This document shows, one piece after another, positions 9,474 through 21,757 of a stretch of 64,000 nt of DNA. The DNA lies in NCBI GenBank assembly GCA_036346375.1, contig CM070503.1:1240001-1304000 (forward strand), in the 5' to 3' direction. A program made the translations under genes and the position numbers. The notes beneath the pieces were generated by a model that was given only the letters and a program-made list of their open reading frames with translations, was not told the DNA's origin and made no database searches. Every line of letters begins with the position of its first letter. The stretch's first letter is position 1. The stretch is from Guadua angustifolia. Taxonomy: Eukaryota; Streptophyta; Magnoliopsida; Poales; Poaceae.

Positions 9474-12047
9474 GGAATGTCGTCACTCAGATCCTAGAAA
9501 TGTTTTAAAGTTGGTTTGGCATTATTTTGATATTAACCACGATAGATTAACTATTTATTCGCTGTTATTGTTTGCACTTTCTTGCATCAAAGAATGCAAG
9601 ATAAGTTTTACTTTAAATATTTTTACATAAATGGTTCTCCGTTGATTCCAGGAACCTATTCAAGGTATTCTTACTATTTTATGAGCCATTATGCCCTTAC
9701 TCTTATAAATAGTCATATTAAGGTTTGTTAATATTTGCATAGTAAGCAATTTAAACACAAATCAAAAGTTACATGTTTTTGCATATCTGAGCTTCTCATA
9801 ATTCCAAAAGCACATAATCATTTATTTTATGATTTTATAAGTTATATTTTTCATGTGAGCAATATTGTCCATAATAGTGTGTTCATGTCATTTTAAATTT
9901 AAATAATTGTTCATTATTTAAAGACTGAATATTTTTGTATCTTTGATTTCATCTTGGACTTAGAATCATATGAATATTCATCTTATCATTTTATGCCTTA
10001 CTGTGCACAAATTTGAAGTAAGGACCATATTATGGTTTTAATCGGAGTTAAATTCAAATAATGATTCTGTAGTTTAAAAAATCAAATACTTTTGCATATT
10101 TGGATTCCTCTGGATTTAAAATGAATACAGAAATTTGTCCCACTGAATTTTGATTTAACTCGCAAGAGATATTCAAAATTGAATTGCATTTAGTATGGAA
10201 ATTGGATTGGAAATTGAAATACGCTTTCAATTTGAAGGAGGCGCCTTTTACAATTTCTCTGGAGCTTCCCCTGCGCCACTGACTGGAGGGCCCCGATTGG
10301 CAAAGAGAGGAAGCAGAGCAGCAGCTAGGGCTGTCCGGCGACGGCGCTACGGCGGAGTTCCGGCGATGGTGACCACTCCGGGAGGAAGAGCATGGCGAAC
10401 TGCCGTCTTGGAGTTGATTCAGTAGGAAGTGAAGCGACGAGTCTTGAGGAGAGAAGGCGGAAGAGGAGATACCTCGCCGGAGAAGATGAACAAGGCTGTT
10501 AGGAATGGAATCGGTAGCATTTTGAGCATTAGGAGGTGCTAGAGGTTCTATTTTTGAGGTTTACCTGGGAGGAGAAGCTCTGGGCTGAGCCGCCACCGGT
10601 GGCCGGACCTGGGGAAGAAGGGGCACACGGCAGCAGTGATATTTCACATGAAGAGGACCAAATATTTTTGAGGGGTTTTGATGCTTGTGGCTTGGTGATG
10701 CTCTAGCTCAAACGGATTTGGGAATGGGATGCTCTACTGCTCGAATTGCTCTCGGCTCTGAGCTTGGAAGCTTCTGCTCATGGCGGAATTGAGAGGAAGC
10801 TTCGTGCGTGCAGGCTAGGAGAGGCAAGGTAAAGAGCACTGAGGGGCACTGGAATGGCTTTGTAGTCGTTTTGGCGGATTGTGGAGGTTGGAACACGCGT
10901 TAGCAATCGCCTGCATTCGGCATTGGCAGGACGGGAGTAGGCAAAAATGGCAATGGTGAAGCTCGGTGCATGCGACTCGTGGCTAGACCGTGCGACGACG
11001 AGGGAAGATGACGCAGGGGAATGACCGACGACGAGCTGGTTCGATGAATCGAGCAATGGCTGGCTTCATTGCTTCGGGAGAGTTCCCCACACAACGCTGG
11101 TCGACCGAACGGAGGAGGAAGAAAACAGGCTGGCAAATGGGTCCAGGGACCGTTGTCAGTGACTGGGATTTCCTCCTGGTGCCAACAGAACGGAGTAGGA
11201 CATGAGTTGGCCCACATGTCAGTGATCAGCCGAAGGGAAACAGGGTGGTTGGGTGGTCTATTCTCCCTCTCTCTGATTTTTGCTGAAGGTCAATTGAGGG
11301 TAGAAAGTGTTGAAACTTTTTGACCAATATCTTTAGACTTTAATTGACTTCTGGTAAAATTTTGAGATTAAACTCGGTTACTGGGAATTTATAAAAATTC
11401 TTTCAATTGTGACCGTTTGAATTTCTAGCCTCTGACTTCGATTTTTGTTTATGATCAAATGAAGTCTATTATTTTTGGTATTTTGTTTTTCAATTAGATT
11501 TGAGCTACAGATACTTATGTAAAAATTTCAGCTTAAATACTTACTCCATTATTTAATTAAAATTCTAACATTGAAATTTCCATTTTCCCAAGTTTTCAGT
11601 TTTCTATTTTTAATAATTCTCAAACCATCTTATTAATTTATTATGTTTTACTGAATGTAGATATGGAAATAAGTTTCTCATATAAATTTTCTCAATTCCA
11701 TTTGTTATTCCAATATTTTGTACCATTTCTGATATTGCATTATTTGGGAACAAAATTTGTTGTTCTATTTTTCTTCCTCATTTTTCTTATGCATAAATTT
11801 CATTTGATAATTAAAACAGCTTGTTTACGTGTTCAAGATTCTCCTAATGAATTTTCAAAACTTTTACTTTTTTGCTTCATAGCCTCTTCTTGTTTTCATT
11901 CTTTGGTTAACCTTTATTGCAACTCAAAACACAAAAAGAATTGAATAAACTCTAATTAAAATCAAAGACATTATGAACAAGCTGAAAATATTCACATTCA
12001 AATTTAAATATTACATTTTACTGTTCTGAAATTTCTAGGCTGTTACA
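9474..12047 (-). repeat. AT-rich block with GC-rich core, possible solo LTR
   Basis: No gene is visible. The outer parts (9474-10200 and 11300-12047) are AT-rich; 10230-11250 is GC-rich with only short incoherent open frames. On the minus strand the right end would begin TGTAACAGCCTAG, a common start of grass LTRs, and the left end would finish in GACGACA. A 5-base target duplication is not evident because the flanks are the 115-bp direct repeats. Solo LTR is the best guess. Confidence 0.4.
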
Positions 12048-12050
12048 GTC

Positions 12051-12166
12051 AGACGATAGGAGAAATTAAGATTTATTTGGAGAGGTCTTTGAGGCCGAGA
12101 AATCATCGGGCCGGGTTATGGTTGGCGTCAGCCGTCACTCAGATCTGTCGTCGTGGATAAAAAGGA
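12051..12166 (+). repeat. Direct repeat, right copy (about 116 bp)
   Basis: Nearly identical to 9363-9473, with an extra CCGGG near 12110. It is preceded by TGTTACAGT, which looks like the end of a minus-strand LTR. Confidence 0.9.
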
Positions 12167-12579
12167 ACCAAGGGTGAACCACATCCATGAGAGGGAGAGG
12201 GCACTTGATAAGATCAAGGTGAGACACACCTCACGGTTTGCGCACAAGGGCAGGCAGTGGTAGGAGGAGGGCAGACTACAGGAGATGCTAGCAAGGACTG
12301 GGTGGGAAGAACAATCTTCTCACTTCTTTTGTGAAGATCCAAGCCTATGGCGTCTCAGAAAATGAAGATCATTTTTGGGCTATCATTCTCCATTTTTATT
12401 TGTTTCAAGGCTGAACAGTAGTAGTCTAGCTGTATATATCTCGAATGAGTAGCAATTTACCGTAGCACCCACCAACATAATTTTCTTCTTTTCTTGCGTC
12501 AAGCACATACATCTGAAATCACCACCTAAATAAAGTTGGAAGAAATACCGGATGGAGAGCGCGCCACGTCATCCTCTTT

Positions 12580-12860
12580 GCCATTTTACGAAAACCTCCC
12601 TCCGTTTGTTCAAATTACGTATAGGTCCCTGTAAATTACAAATAGGTCCTTCGCGATTTTTTGTGAGGGGAAGATTTTTTCCCGTTTCTCGCGTTTGGGT
12701 CCCTCGCTCGCCATTTTACGGAAAACCCTTCTGTTAAATTCAAATCGCGGAGAAGCCCTTTTCTAATTTTTTAGGATAGCGAATAGGTCCAAAAACGTAA
12801 CAATCAGGTCCTTGCTCCTTACGTTTAAGCCTTTTCTCCGTTTTTCGCGGGAAAAATTGT
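12580..12860. repeat. Dispersed repeat, copy 1
   Basis: Segments such as TACGTATAGGTCCCTG, CGCGATTTTTTGTGAG and AAGCCCTTTTCTAATTTTT recur in the same order at 13560-13830. No gene is visible between 12170 and 13120. Confidence 0.75.
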
Positions 12861-13126
12861 TTTCGTCAACAGAAATATGTGTGTAGACTTTTTTCCCATC
12901 TCGATTTTCCATCTCCATCTCTGATATTTTTTTTAAATCGTGTATTATTACTCGGTGAACGCGTAGAGTGTTAGGCTCGACAGAAGAATGTTATCGTTTC
13001 TAATGCTTTTTCAACCTTTTCCCTCTAGACTTTTTCCCCACCACGGTTTCCCACCTCGGTCTCTAATATTTTCCAAATAATTTGTCGAAAGAGATATTTC
13101 TACAACTTTATCTCTCTATTTTTTCC

Positions 13127-13465
13127 CCGTTTCGCTCATTATTTCGACGATTTAAAAAATAAAGCGCTGCCGGAAAAAAATGATTTTTTCTACGGGAAAG
13201 CGGTGCGCGTGGCGTGTTACGCCGCGAAAAAATTTGTATCCTTTCAGCCGTTTCGCTCATTATTTCGACGATTTAAAAAATAGATCAACGCCGAAAAGAA
13301 AAAAGAAATTTTCCTACGAAAAAACTGCACGCACATCGTGTTACGCCACGAAAAATTTTGTGTTCTTTCAGCCGTTTCGCTCATTATATCGACGATTAAA
13401 AAACTAAAACGACATCAGGAAAAAAACTACGAAAACCGGACCGCGCGGCGTATTACGCCGCGAAA
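13127..13465 (+). repeat. Tandem repeat, three units of ~122 bp
   Basis: Units begin CCGTTTCGCTCATTAT at 13127, 13248 and 13372 (periods 121 and 124). Each ends with a GTTACGCC or ATTACGCC motif followed by CGAAAA. The open frames here are by-products of the repetition. Confidence 0.85.
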
Positions 13466-13559
13466 AGTTTCCTAGTATTTCATAAAAAAAGAAGACAAAC
13501 ATAGCATAGGGTGAATGAATCATTACATAGCCTATATCCGCAAGAATTGGAGCCAAACC

Positions 13560-13830
13560 CCAGCGCCACCTGTCACCTTGCAATTTTGCAAAAAAACCCT
13601 TCCATTTCTCCGAAATTACGAATAGGTCCCTACGCGATTTTTTGTGAGACAAGAATATTTTTTTTTCTTCGCGTTTAGGTCCCTGTCCCGGTATTTTTAC
13701 GGAAGAGCCTCCCGTTAGTTCCAAATCGCGAACAAGCCCTTTTCTAATTTTTCAGATAGCGAGCAGGTCCAAAAAATAACATCCGGTCCTTGCTTCTACG
13801 TTCGAGTCCTTTCTCCGTTTTCGAAAAAAG
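13560..13830. repeat. Dispersed repeat, copy 2
   Basis: Homologous to 12580-12860 in the same orientation, with motifs such as TACGAATAGGTCCCTACG and AAGCCCTTTTCTAATTTTT. The 122-bp tandem array lies between the two copies. Confidence 0.75.
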
Positions 13831-13839
13831 TTTTCGCCA

Positions 13840-14460
13840 CGGAAAAACCGGAAAAATTTTTCCCGCCACCCAAAAACCGAAAAATGTTTTCGTCACAAAA
13901 AACGCAGATTCATCGAAGTTTTATAGCAACTTATGCATTTACCGACGGATCGTAATCATGGGTTTTTAAAAAATGTAGATTCGTCTCACATGATTTATAG
14001 CGACCCGTGGATTCGCCGGTGGGTCCTAACGACCGTTTTTTAACGAATGCAACCAAAAAACCGGAAAAAATATTTTCGACACCCAAAAACGGAAACAATG
14101 TTTTCATCCCGCGGATTCGCCGGTGGGTCCTAACGACCCATTTTTTTTACGAACGCAACAAAAAACCCGAAAAAATTGTTTTCAGCACAAAAAAAAACGG
14201 AAACAATGTTTTCGTCACCAATAAAACACGGATTCATCTTTTTTAATGAACGCAACCAAAAAAACGGAAAAAATATTTTCAGCACCCAAAAAACGGAAAC
14301 AATGTTTTCGTTCCGCGGATTCGCCGGTAGATCCTAACGACCCATTTTTTTTAACAAACGCAACAAAAAAAACCGAAAAAATTGTTTTCAGCACAAAAAA
14401 AACGGAAACAATGTTTTCGTCACCAAAAAACACGGATTCATCGAAGATTTATATCAACTT
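13840..14460 (+). repeat. Imperfect higher-order tandem array
   Basis: The motif GGATTCGCCGGTGGGTCCTA occurs near 14011 and 14113 and, changed (GGTAGATCCTA), near 14318. AACGGAAACAATGTTTTCGT-like blocks appear about five times. Units of about 100-130 bases alternate between two subtypes. Repetitive short proteins can be read on both strands, but none resembles a gene. Confidence 0.75.
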
Positions 14461-14618
14461 ATGGATTTGCCAACGGGTCGTAACCGCGCATGCTATCAAA
14501 ATTCAACCGACGCAGCGTAGCGCGCTTTCCCACCTAGTATACACAATGATGCAATACCTAGCAATGCCGTGGATGATAGCATTACAAAGAAATCCTAGTT
14601 TCTAAGAGTCTGAGGATA

Positions 14619-14642
14619 CTCTCTCTCTCTCTCTCTCTCTCT
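14619..14642 (+). repeat. CT microsatellite
   Basis: Twelve CT dinucleotides. Confidence 0.95.
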
Positions 14643-16489
14643 GCTCATGAGGAGCGTATGCTGTGTGTTCGTGAAGCCCAAACTCCAAAGACGAGGAACC
14701 AGAACAAGAACAAGATTGCCCAACATCGCGTAGACCCATACTGGATTCTTGGGAAAACCTTCAAACATAAAGAATGGTGACAATTACACCATGGTTATTC
14801 ACAGAAACGGTGCCACTAGCAGGGAAAACCATTAGTTTCTGAATATGTTATTGAAGTAAAAGTTCAAAACGTGGCAAGGAAATGGTATATATTATGAAAA
14901 ATCATCGCTTACTTACAAATCTCAGGGAGATTATTATTTGAAAACTTTTAAATCGAGAAAATCAAAATCAGGCAAGAGCATCGCTTTATTGCTTTCTCTC
15001 TCAATACAAGTTGTATAAATCTTAAAGTAAGTAAAAGGGTAAGTAATAACTATCTACTATTCATTCATACTTTAATATTTGTGCAACTGTAAAAAGGAAA
15101 AGTATGAAAGTACTTCTCTCTTTAAACCAGGACTTTTCAAATAAGAAACTTTCAGTATCCTTTTATTCAATCGGGATGCAAAAACTTCCAAATCGAGACA
15201 AAAACTTTCATCTGCGGTCCAAACCTGTTGAAGTTGAGGGTGATACAAATTCATTTCTAACTCCAACTCAAATCTACACTTACACAGACTCTGCTATATT
15301 ATATATCACTATAAACATATTCATGTAGCTTAGGGTAAGAGCAAGAGCTCATTGCAAACATCTCCTCATATATAATACTGCCTTAGTGTATCTGTGGTTT
15401 TTTTCCGCAAAGGATTTTTCACGTAAAATTCATGTCTCTTATTTTTTTACCCTATATTTTTTATCGTGCGCTTTGTAATAAAACTTCTAATGGACGCAAA
15501 ATTTATACAAATCAGGATCCAACACTTTCAAAATAGGGGCCAAAGAACTTATCCTTGTTGGCTTGTTGTGTAGCCTTCCTCCCGGTCATTTCTCAGCAAA
15601 GCTCATCTCCGCATCTCCATGCCAAGAATCTCCTGGTTAGGGATGGCGATGGGACCCCGATCTCCGTTTTCCTGTGAGGAATTCTTCTATTAGGAGATGA
15701 GGACGGGGAAAACCTTCCCCCGCGGGGGGCTTATCGGGGATAATATTGCCTCCGTTAGGGATCGCGGGGACGGGAACGTTCCACCACTCACTGTTCCTGA
15801 TCCTCGTCCCTGCCCTGTGTTATCACTAATAGATGGAAGCAAATGATCATTCTCAAAAGAAAAAAGAATATTTATGAAGTCATTATTAATAAACATGCTA
15901 AAAATGAATTACTCTAGTGATTCACTCATTATTCTAATGATTTACTCACACTTCAATCACACATATACCATTACTCTAGTGATACACTTATATAATATGT
16001 GGTCTTTCATGTAGCATTTTTGAGGATTAGTCTCCGTTGGGGCCTCGTAAACCCGTCGAGGATCAGGGATAAGGGAATTAAGCCCCATGTATGAAAACGA
16101 GAATGTGGATAAGAAAATTTTAATTATCAGAGATCGAGAACAGGAGGGTGCTCCCCATGGGATTTTCTCGTTACCACCAGGACCTGCCCCTGGTGAGTGG
16201 TGACTCGCCAATAGCGGGAACCCTCTCTCTTTCTCTGACAGTAAATCTGACGAATGCTTACCGATGAATGATGTTCTAGAGGAACCCGGGCCCCTGTAGA
16301 CCGGAGGGAGGCGCAATTCTTTCCATCTCGATTGGGACGTCTCCTCTTCTGTGCTCTTGGCTGCCTGCCCTGCCGACACACTGTGTTCTTTGCTTGGATC
16401 CAATCCAATCCAATCCATCCCCTGAGTAGTTCCTTCCCCATCCCACCAGGAAAGGAGGTACCTACTATCCCGCGATTACTCTGCTCCTG

Positions 16490-16511
16490 TCTCTCTCTCT
16501 CTCTCTCTCTC
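16490..16511 (+). repeat. CT microsatellite
   Basis: About eleven TC dinucleotides. Confidence 0.95.
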
Positions 16512-17170
16512 GGGTAATTCTTACTAGCTGCCCCCCTTCCTTTTTCTTTTCTTGTATGAATCGATCGTTTGTCCTAGTCCTAGGAAGCTCTAATCTGCTG
16601 CTCTTTTTGTTCAACATTTTTTTTCCTAGTGAACTTCCGTTCGTGAATCCAGTGATGCTAACTATTGCGTAGTAGTATTAGTTACTGAGCTAGCTCACTC
16701 ATCCTTCGCATCCGCTGAAACAGCCTAGCCAGATCTTACTAATTAACCTTGTGAGAGGAATGCCTGTCCCTGTCCCATTACAGCGATCGAATAAGCTACC
16801 TGTACACAGTAGTTGTTAGTATATTACCTGGCTAGCTAGGTAGCTAGCTGGCAGCTGTTGTTCAAATAAATCAATGGCAATGTTTCTGCGTTGAAGAATT
16901 CATCGACTTGAAATGTTTGCTCTGTACGTGTGTCCCTTTAATCAGGACCGCCGCTTTAATCGGGCTAGCTGGATGTGAAGAAATGGCGTTCGATTCGGCC
17001 ACACGCGTCTGGATGTCAGGCGGCCGCAGCAGTCCTCGTTCTCCTACTGCTCCGATCCACCACCACCGTCGTCGCCTTTGTCGCGCTTTGCTTGGTCGGA
17101 GTATGGATGGCCTCATCCATGCATGCTCGTCACCCCGGCTGAGAAGAAAACACCGAGGAGCCTCCTCTAA

Positions 17171-18400
17171 AATGGTGATTATCAAGTCTGTAGAATTTTT
17201 TAAAATTTAAACATTTCTAGTGTCTTGATGAAACGTTGACTGGTAAGTTTGAACCGAATGAAAAATAGTACAAATCATGTTAAAATATTTTGAATTTTTT
17301 TCCATGGTTCTGATGCATCACTAATATTTTCATAAAATTTTCAGATAGTGATCAAGCATCAAGAATTTTTAAAAATTTGGACAGTGCTATTGTCCAGATA
17401 AAAGTCTTACCGCCAAATTTGAACAAATTGAAAAATGGTCCAAACCACGTTGAAAATTTTTTAAAATTTTTTGGATGGCTTTGATATATCACTAATATTT
17501 TTGTAAAAGTTTCATATGATTATCATACTTCAAAAAGTTTCAAAAATTCTGACAGTGCTACGGCGTGATAAAAGCTTGATGATCAATATATAGATTTGCT
17601 TTATTGATAAAATAGGTTTAAAATTTTTCAAAATTTTAAATAAGTGTGATAAGAAAATTCTAAAGATCTCATAAAAATTTTGAATCATGATCACACTTCA
17701 GTGAATTTATAAAATTCTTACAATAAACAGTAGCATTTATGTTCTTTCTCTTTTTGATATTTGAAATATAATAATAAATAAAGTTCAGTGCTTTCATAGA
17801 TTTGATTGACCAAACAAAAAAGTTGATTTTTTTATAAATTTTATAGAATGGTAGTGAGGCAATTCTTAATCTCTCATAAAAATATTAGATCATGATCACA
17901 CTCGAGAAAATTTATAAAAATCTAAAAAGGTTACTGTCCCAATTATGTTCATTCTATTTTTTATTTTTTAAAGATAACAAAAGAATTTAAATTAATTTTG
18001 AAATTTTTTTGTATGATCCTACACTACTAAAGATAGTACCATAAATTTTTCAGATTATTATCAAGCTTGTACAAGTTTATAAAAATCTGACAGTGTTTCT
18101 GCCCAAATTTTAAAATATCTCAAAAATTCAGTTTTTCAACAAATTTTTATGGAAGATGACTTTCTTAAGGTTTATTGGACTAAATCTGGTCAAATCTGGC
18201 CCAAAAAAATCAAAATCCAGTTTCAAATCCCAAAATTTCGGCCGGGTTGGGCGAAATTTCGCAAAAAAAATGAAATTACTGTAGCAATTACTTTAAATAT
18301 TTTAATTCGGCCGATACTTTGGATTTCGTGGTAGCGCGAAATCTGAAATTTTGGCAAAATTTCACCGGTTTTCGATCAAATTTTGAACCTTGCGCCCGAT
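17171..18400 (+). repeat. AT-rich repeat, inverted partner of 41240-42445
   Basis: Segments such as ACGTTGACTGGTAAGTTTGA, CATAAAATTTTCAGATAGTG and, near 18240, CGGCCGGGTTGGGCGAAATT recur in reverse complement at 41240-42445. About 75-85% identity by eye. No coding capacity. The left copy lacks the part corresponding to 42445-42715. Probably a non-autonomous DNA transposon of grasses, but I cannot assign a superfamily. Confidence 0.7.
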
Positions 18401-19461
18401 TGGGTTTAGAACACGGGATTTTTTTTTCAATTTTTGTAGGAATTAAACCGTTTCATGTGAACTTAGCGTGTTGCAAAAGGGCTTGACAATTGTTAATGTC
18501 GTGAACTAAGTAGAAACGTGACGAATCATGAGTATTATGTATTCTATCGAGATGGGGTGATTGTAATTTTTAAGGTCAAAAACTTTTTTTGTCGTCATCA
18601 ACTCATCATATCATGAATTCAAGATAATATACAGGCTTTGGATCAAAACCATGATAATATACAGGCTTTGGATCAAAACTGTTTTTAATTCATCAGTTAT
18701 GGCTATGGGCAACAGGGATAGCAAGATGGTATATTTAAAACCCATTCTTTTCGTTTTTTGTTATAATTTGTAATGTATTATTTCTAAAAAACGTTCACAT
18801 GTACTCCTCTAAAAAGCATTAAAATTCGGGATAAAAACATTTAGAGAAGTGATTCAATGTTTTCCCTCCCAATACAAGTTGCACAAATCTTGAAGCAAAC
18901 GAAGGGGTAAGTAATCACCATCTACCATTTATCCACGCATTAATATTTGTGCAATTGCTAAATCCGATCCAAAAGGCATGAAAACCAGTCCAAGAACCAT
19001 CGAAACCGGTCTGAAAAATGGAAATCTATGTAGCAATTCGAACATTTTCAATTGGTTTATTCCATCGAGGTAGATATAGAGTCCCCGCGTGGGGGAATTC
19101 CAAAATCTTGCAAGATTTTGAACCTTGCCACGTGGTGCATATTTCTCAACACATATGCTCCAGTCAGTGATGTTGCAGACTTGGAGTATTTAGCAGGTTT
19201 TAAAAAACTGCCTGCTTTCATTTACAGGCTTTAGACTTTTTATGCCTGCCTTGTGGTTAGCACTTCAAACTGGGGCAATGTTACGTTGGCTCTCTTTTTT
19301 AGGACCTATTGAGTTTCAGATCAACTAAAGAAAACAGCTCACTGTTGTAGTAGTAGCAGTTCATTTGCTTGCAGGGCTCAGATTTTTGTAACGCCTTTTT
19401 CATTTGATTATTTCGAATTGCGACAAAGTTGGTATTTTTAGGACGACTGGAAGATGCTGTG
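18400..19461. other. Gene-free stretch with short repeats
   Basis: A 30-base unit, GATAATATACAGGCTTTGGA and following bases, is repeated twice at about 18620-18680. The segment 18850-18965 is a second copy of 14985-15090. The stretch 19110-19460 has moderate GC and short open frames that could be exon remnants, but none is recognisable. Confidence 0.5.
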
Positions 19462-19477
19462 ACAAAGCTGAACTTTT
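19462..19477 (-). repeat. Target-site duplication, left copy (LINE 19478-21757)
   Basis: ACAAAGCTGAACTTTT; identical to 21758-21773. Confidence 0.9.
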
Positions 19478-19554
19478 TTTTGAAAGAACAGGCAGGAGCT
19501 CTGCCGGATGCATTAAGATAAGAGAATAGTACATAACGGTTCACAGAAGAGGGA

Positions 19555-20217
19555 TCATTGCCAAAATGAATAGCATGGGGGATAGGGGATCACCTTGACG
19601 TAACCCCCTCCTATGCTGAAATGCGGTAGCTGGGATGCCGTTGAGGAGAATTCTAGAGGAGGAGGAAGCCAATATGGTGGATACCCACCGAAGCCAAGGT
19701 GGGCGAGCAAGTCGAGCAGGAACTCCCAACTGACCGAGTCAAAAGCCTTAGCGATGTCCAATTTGAGGAAAAGAGAGGGGATTCTTCTCTTGTGTAGCTC
19801 AGAAACCAAATTCCTCATGAAGAGGAAATTGTCCTGAATGGACCTTTTCTTGACGAAAGCGCTCTGGTTGTTTGGCACTAAGTCCTGCAGATAAGGCGCC
19901 AACCTGGACGCGAGCACCTTGGAGAAAATCTTTCCTGTGCTGTGGATGAGGCTGATAGGCCTGTAGTGCGCAATCTGTGATGCATCCTGTTTCTTTGGCA
20001 GCAGCACAATGTCCGCCGAGTTCAGGAGCCGGAAAAGACGACCGTTCAAACCATGCAGCTGCTGGAAAACCTGCATAAGATCCCCTTTGATGATGTCCCA
20101 ACATTTGCTATAAAAAAGCCCTGAGAACCCGTCTGGACCTGGGGCCTTTTCGGTTGGCATGGCGAAAACCACGTCCGCCACCTCCTGAAGATGGAAAGGC
20201 TCTTCGAGAGCGTTCAA
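19555..20217 (-). pseudogene. LINE reverse transcriptase, N-terminal half
   Basis: Residues KAPGPDGFSGLFYSKCWDII, YRPISLIHSTGKIFSKVLAS, NQSAFVKKRSIQDNFL and FLKLDIAKAFDSVSWEFLL are typical of plant L1-type RTs and include the first catalytic Asp (KLDIAKAFD). Near 19700 the frame shifts and continues in the frame ending GLRQGDPLSPMLFILAM at about 19563. There it joins 3'-UTR-like sequence, so the YADD part is deleted. Confidence 0.85.
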
Positions 20218-20600
20218 ATCCTGCCGGTCTAAACCAAGCGACTCCCGCTTGAATCAGGCGTCCGATCTTTCTTTGTACCTAGTTGCGGAAGAAATGCCTA
20301 TTGAGCTCGTCATGTTTGTCGGAAGAAGTATGCAATCCCCCGCGGATAGAATCGCCTGAATGTGGTTCTTCCTCCTTCGAGCGTTGACCTTGATGTGAAA
20401 AAATTTGGAGTTCGCATCTCCCTCCTTGATGTGCATCATCCTGGAGCGCTGCCTAAGACGACTCCGTTTGATGGCCGCTAGGCCCAACAACCTGTATCGG
20501 GCTTTCGCCCGGAACTCCCTTTCGGGCCCGGAAAGAAGACGAGTTTCCCCAGCCCTATCAAGTTGGAAAATGACCTCGGCAACCATATGGAACTGCATGG

Positions 20601-21518
20601 TTATGTCTCCCAACAGCGAGCGACTCCAAGACCTGAGAGCCTTTGCCGTTCTCGATAATTTCGTATGCCACCTGCGCAAAGCATCCTCCGCGTGAACAGG
20701 CTTTTCCCATGCCTGTTGAACCACCTGTTCGAAATTTGGCATTTTAGCCCAGAAACTCTCGAACCTAAATGGCCGGGAGCCCGGGACCTCGCTGTATTGC
20801 ACTGACCAAAAAGAAGCAAAGGGCAATGATCAGAAACCAGACTAGAGCAAGCCTGAAGGTGACACCCAGGGAAGATGGTATCCCATTCGGAGGAGGCGAA
20901 AAAACGGTCGATACGAGTTTGAGTTGGGTTTTCCCTTCCATCTCCCCAAGTAAAGCAACGGCCGTTGAGTCTGATCTCTTTGAGTTCGGAGACATTTAAC
21001 GTGCTCCGAAATGCCCCCATCAGCCTTCTGTTAAGATTGCCATTGTTTTTGTCGGCCGCCCGATATATCATGTTGAAGTCACCGAAAATGAGCCAACCCT
21101 CATGCATTAGACTTCGGAGATTCCGGATCTCTTGCAAGAATGCCAGCTTAGCGCCCTCCTGGTGTGGCCCATAAACGCCTGTGCAAGACCATTGGACACC
21201 GTCATCCTTCATAGTTACAGTTGCGGAAATGGAGTTGACACCTGTGCGAACATCGGACAACTGAAAGTGAAGAGACGAACAAGCCAGGAGAATTCCTCCT
21301 CTAGTCTGCTCCGCTGGAAGGAAGCAAAAATTGTCAACAAAAGGGTCGCCCAACAGTGCCCGAACCACCACACTGTCGATGACCTGGAGTTTTGTCTCCT
21401 GGAGACAAATGATAGTCGCCCTGCTGTTAATAGCGAAATCTCTGATAACCGCCTGCTTCGCAATGTTGTTCAACCCCCGGACGTTCCAGCTGAGAATCCT
21501 TGTGTCGTGTTGAGCCAT
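20601..21518 (-). pseudogene. LINE endonuclease domain (APE-type)
   Basis: From the ATG at 21518 the product reads ILSWNVRGLNNIAKQ, IICLQETKL with the metal-binding Glu, TGVYGPH, LIFGDFNMI with the catalytic Asp-Asn, and SSLVSDHCPLLL with the final Asp-His pair. All signature residues of the exonuclease-endonuclease-phosphatase fold are present. The frame is lost after the domain (about 20750), and the RT continues in other frames at 20826-20254. Confidence 0.85.
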
Positions 21519-21757
21519 GAATCACCCTGAGTGACCACCTGCCGTCTCTCCTGACCAGCAAGAGAAATGGCATGCACCTGGAGCCCACCTGTTACATCGG
21601 TGACGACGTGGAGCACCTGCAGCAAAACCAGCCAGACGGCCCCGGAGCCGATCTGGAGCCGGCACCTGACCAAAGGAAACACCTGCAGCGAAACCATCAG
21701 GACGCCCCAGTGTCCTGAGAGCTGAGAAACGGCCGGACGGATGATCCACAGAACCAA

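Larger units (their letters stand above)
14460..17170. other. Gene-free intergenic stretch
   Basis: Holds three notable items: CT microsatellites (14619-14642 and 16490-16511), a segment at 14985-15090 that recurs at 18850-18965, and a hAT-like end motif TAGGGATGGCGATGGG near 15639 with a GC-rich block to about 15810. Open frames at 16332-16441 and 16908-17210 show no family resemblance. I see no gene. Confidence 0.5.
19478..21757 (-). mobile_element. LINE (L1-type), 5'-truncated with internal deletion
   Basis: Bounded by 16-bp target duplications ACAAAGCTGAACTTTT at 19462-19477 and 21758-21773. On the minus strand it reads endonuclease, partial reverse transcriptase, then directly a 3' UTR piece and a short poly(A) next to the left duplication. 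ORF1 is absent apart from about 240 bases of leader. The RT loses its C-terminal half, including the YADD active site, at about 19560. The target duplication is perfect, so the insertion is fairly young, or its flanks are well preserved. Confidence 0.9.

Noticed and set aside
13127..14460. Regular repeats considered as a CRISPR array
   Set aside because: Units are over 100 bases, adjacent and without unique spacers; the context is plant nuclear DNA.
14007..14605. Open frames with repeated PEKIF/NGNNVF peptides
   Set aside because: They are products of the tandem array at 13840-14460.
14595..14783. Minus-strand frame with a hydrophobic stretch
   Set aside because: 62 codons that start in unique sequence and run into the CT microsatellite; no domain, splice context or homology I can name.
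15639..15810. hAT-like element start TAGGGATGGCGATGGG
   Set aside because: No matching inverted end or 8-base duplication was found, so it is mentioned only within the stretch description.
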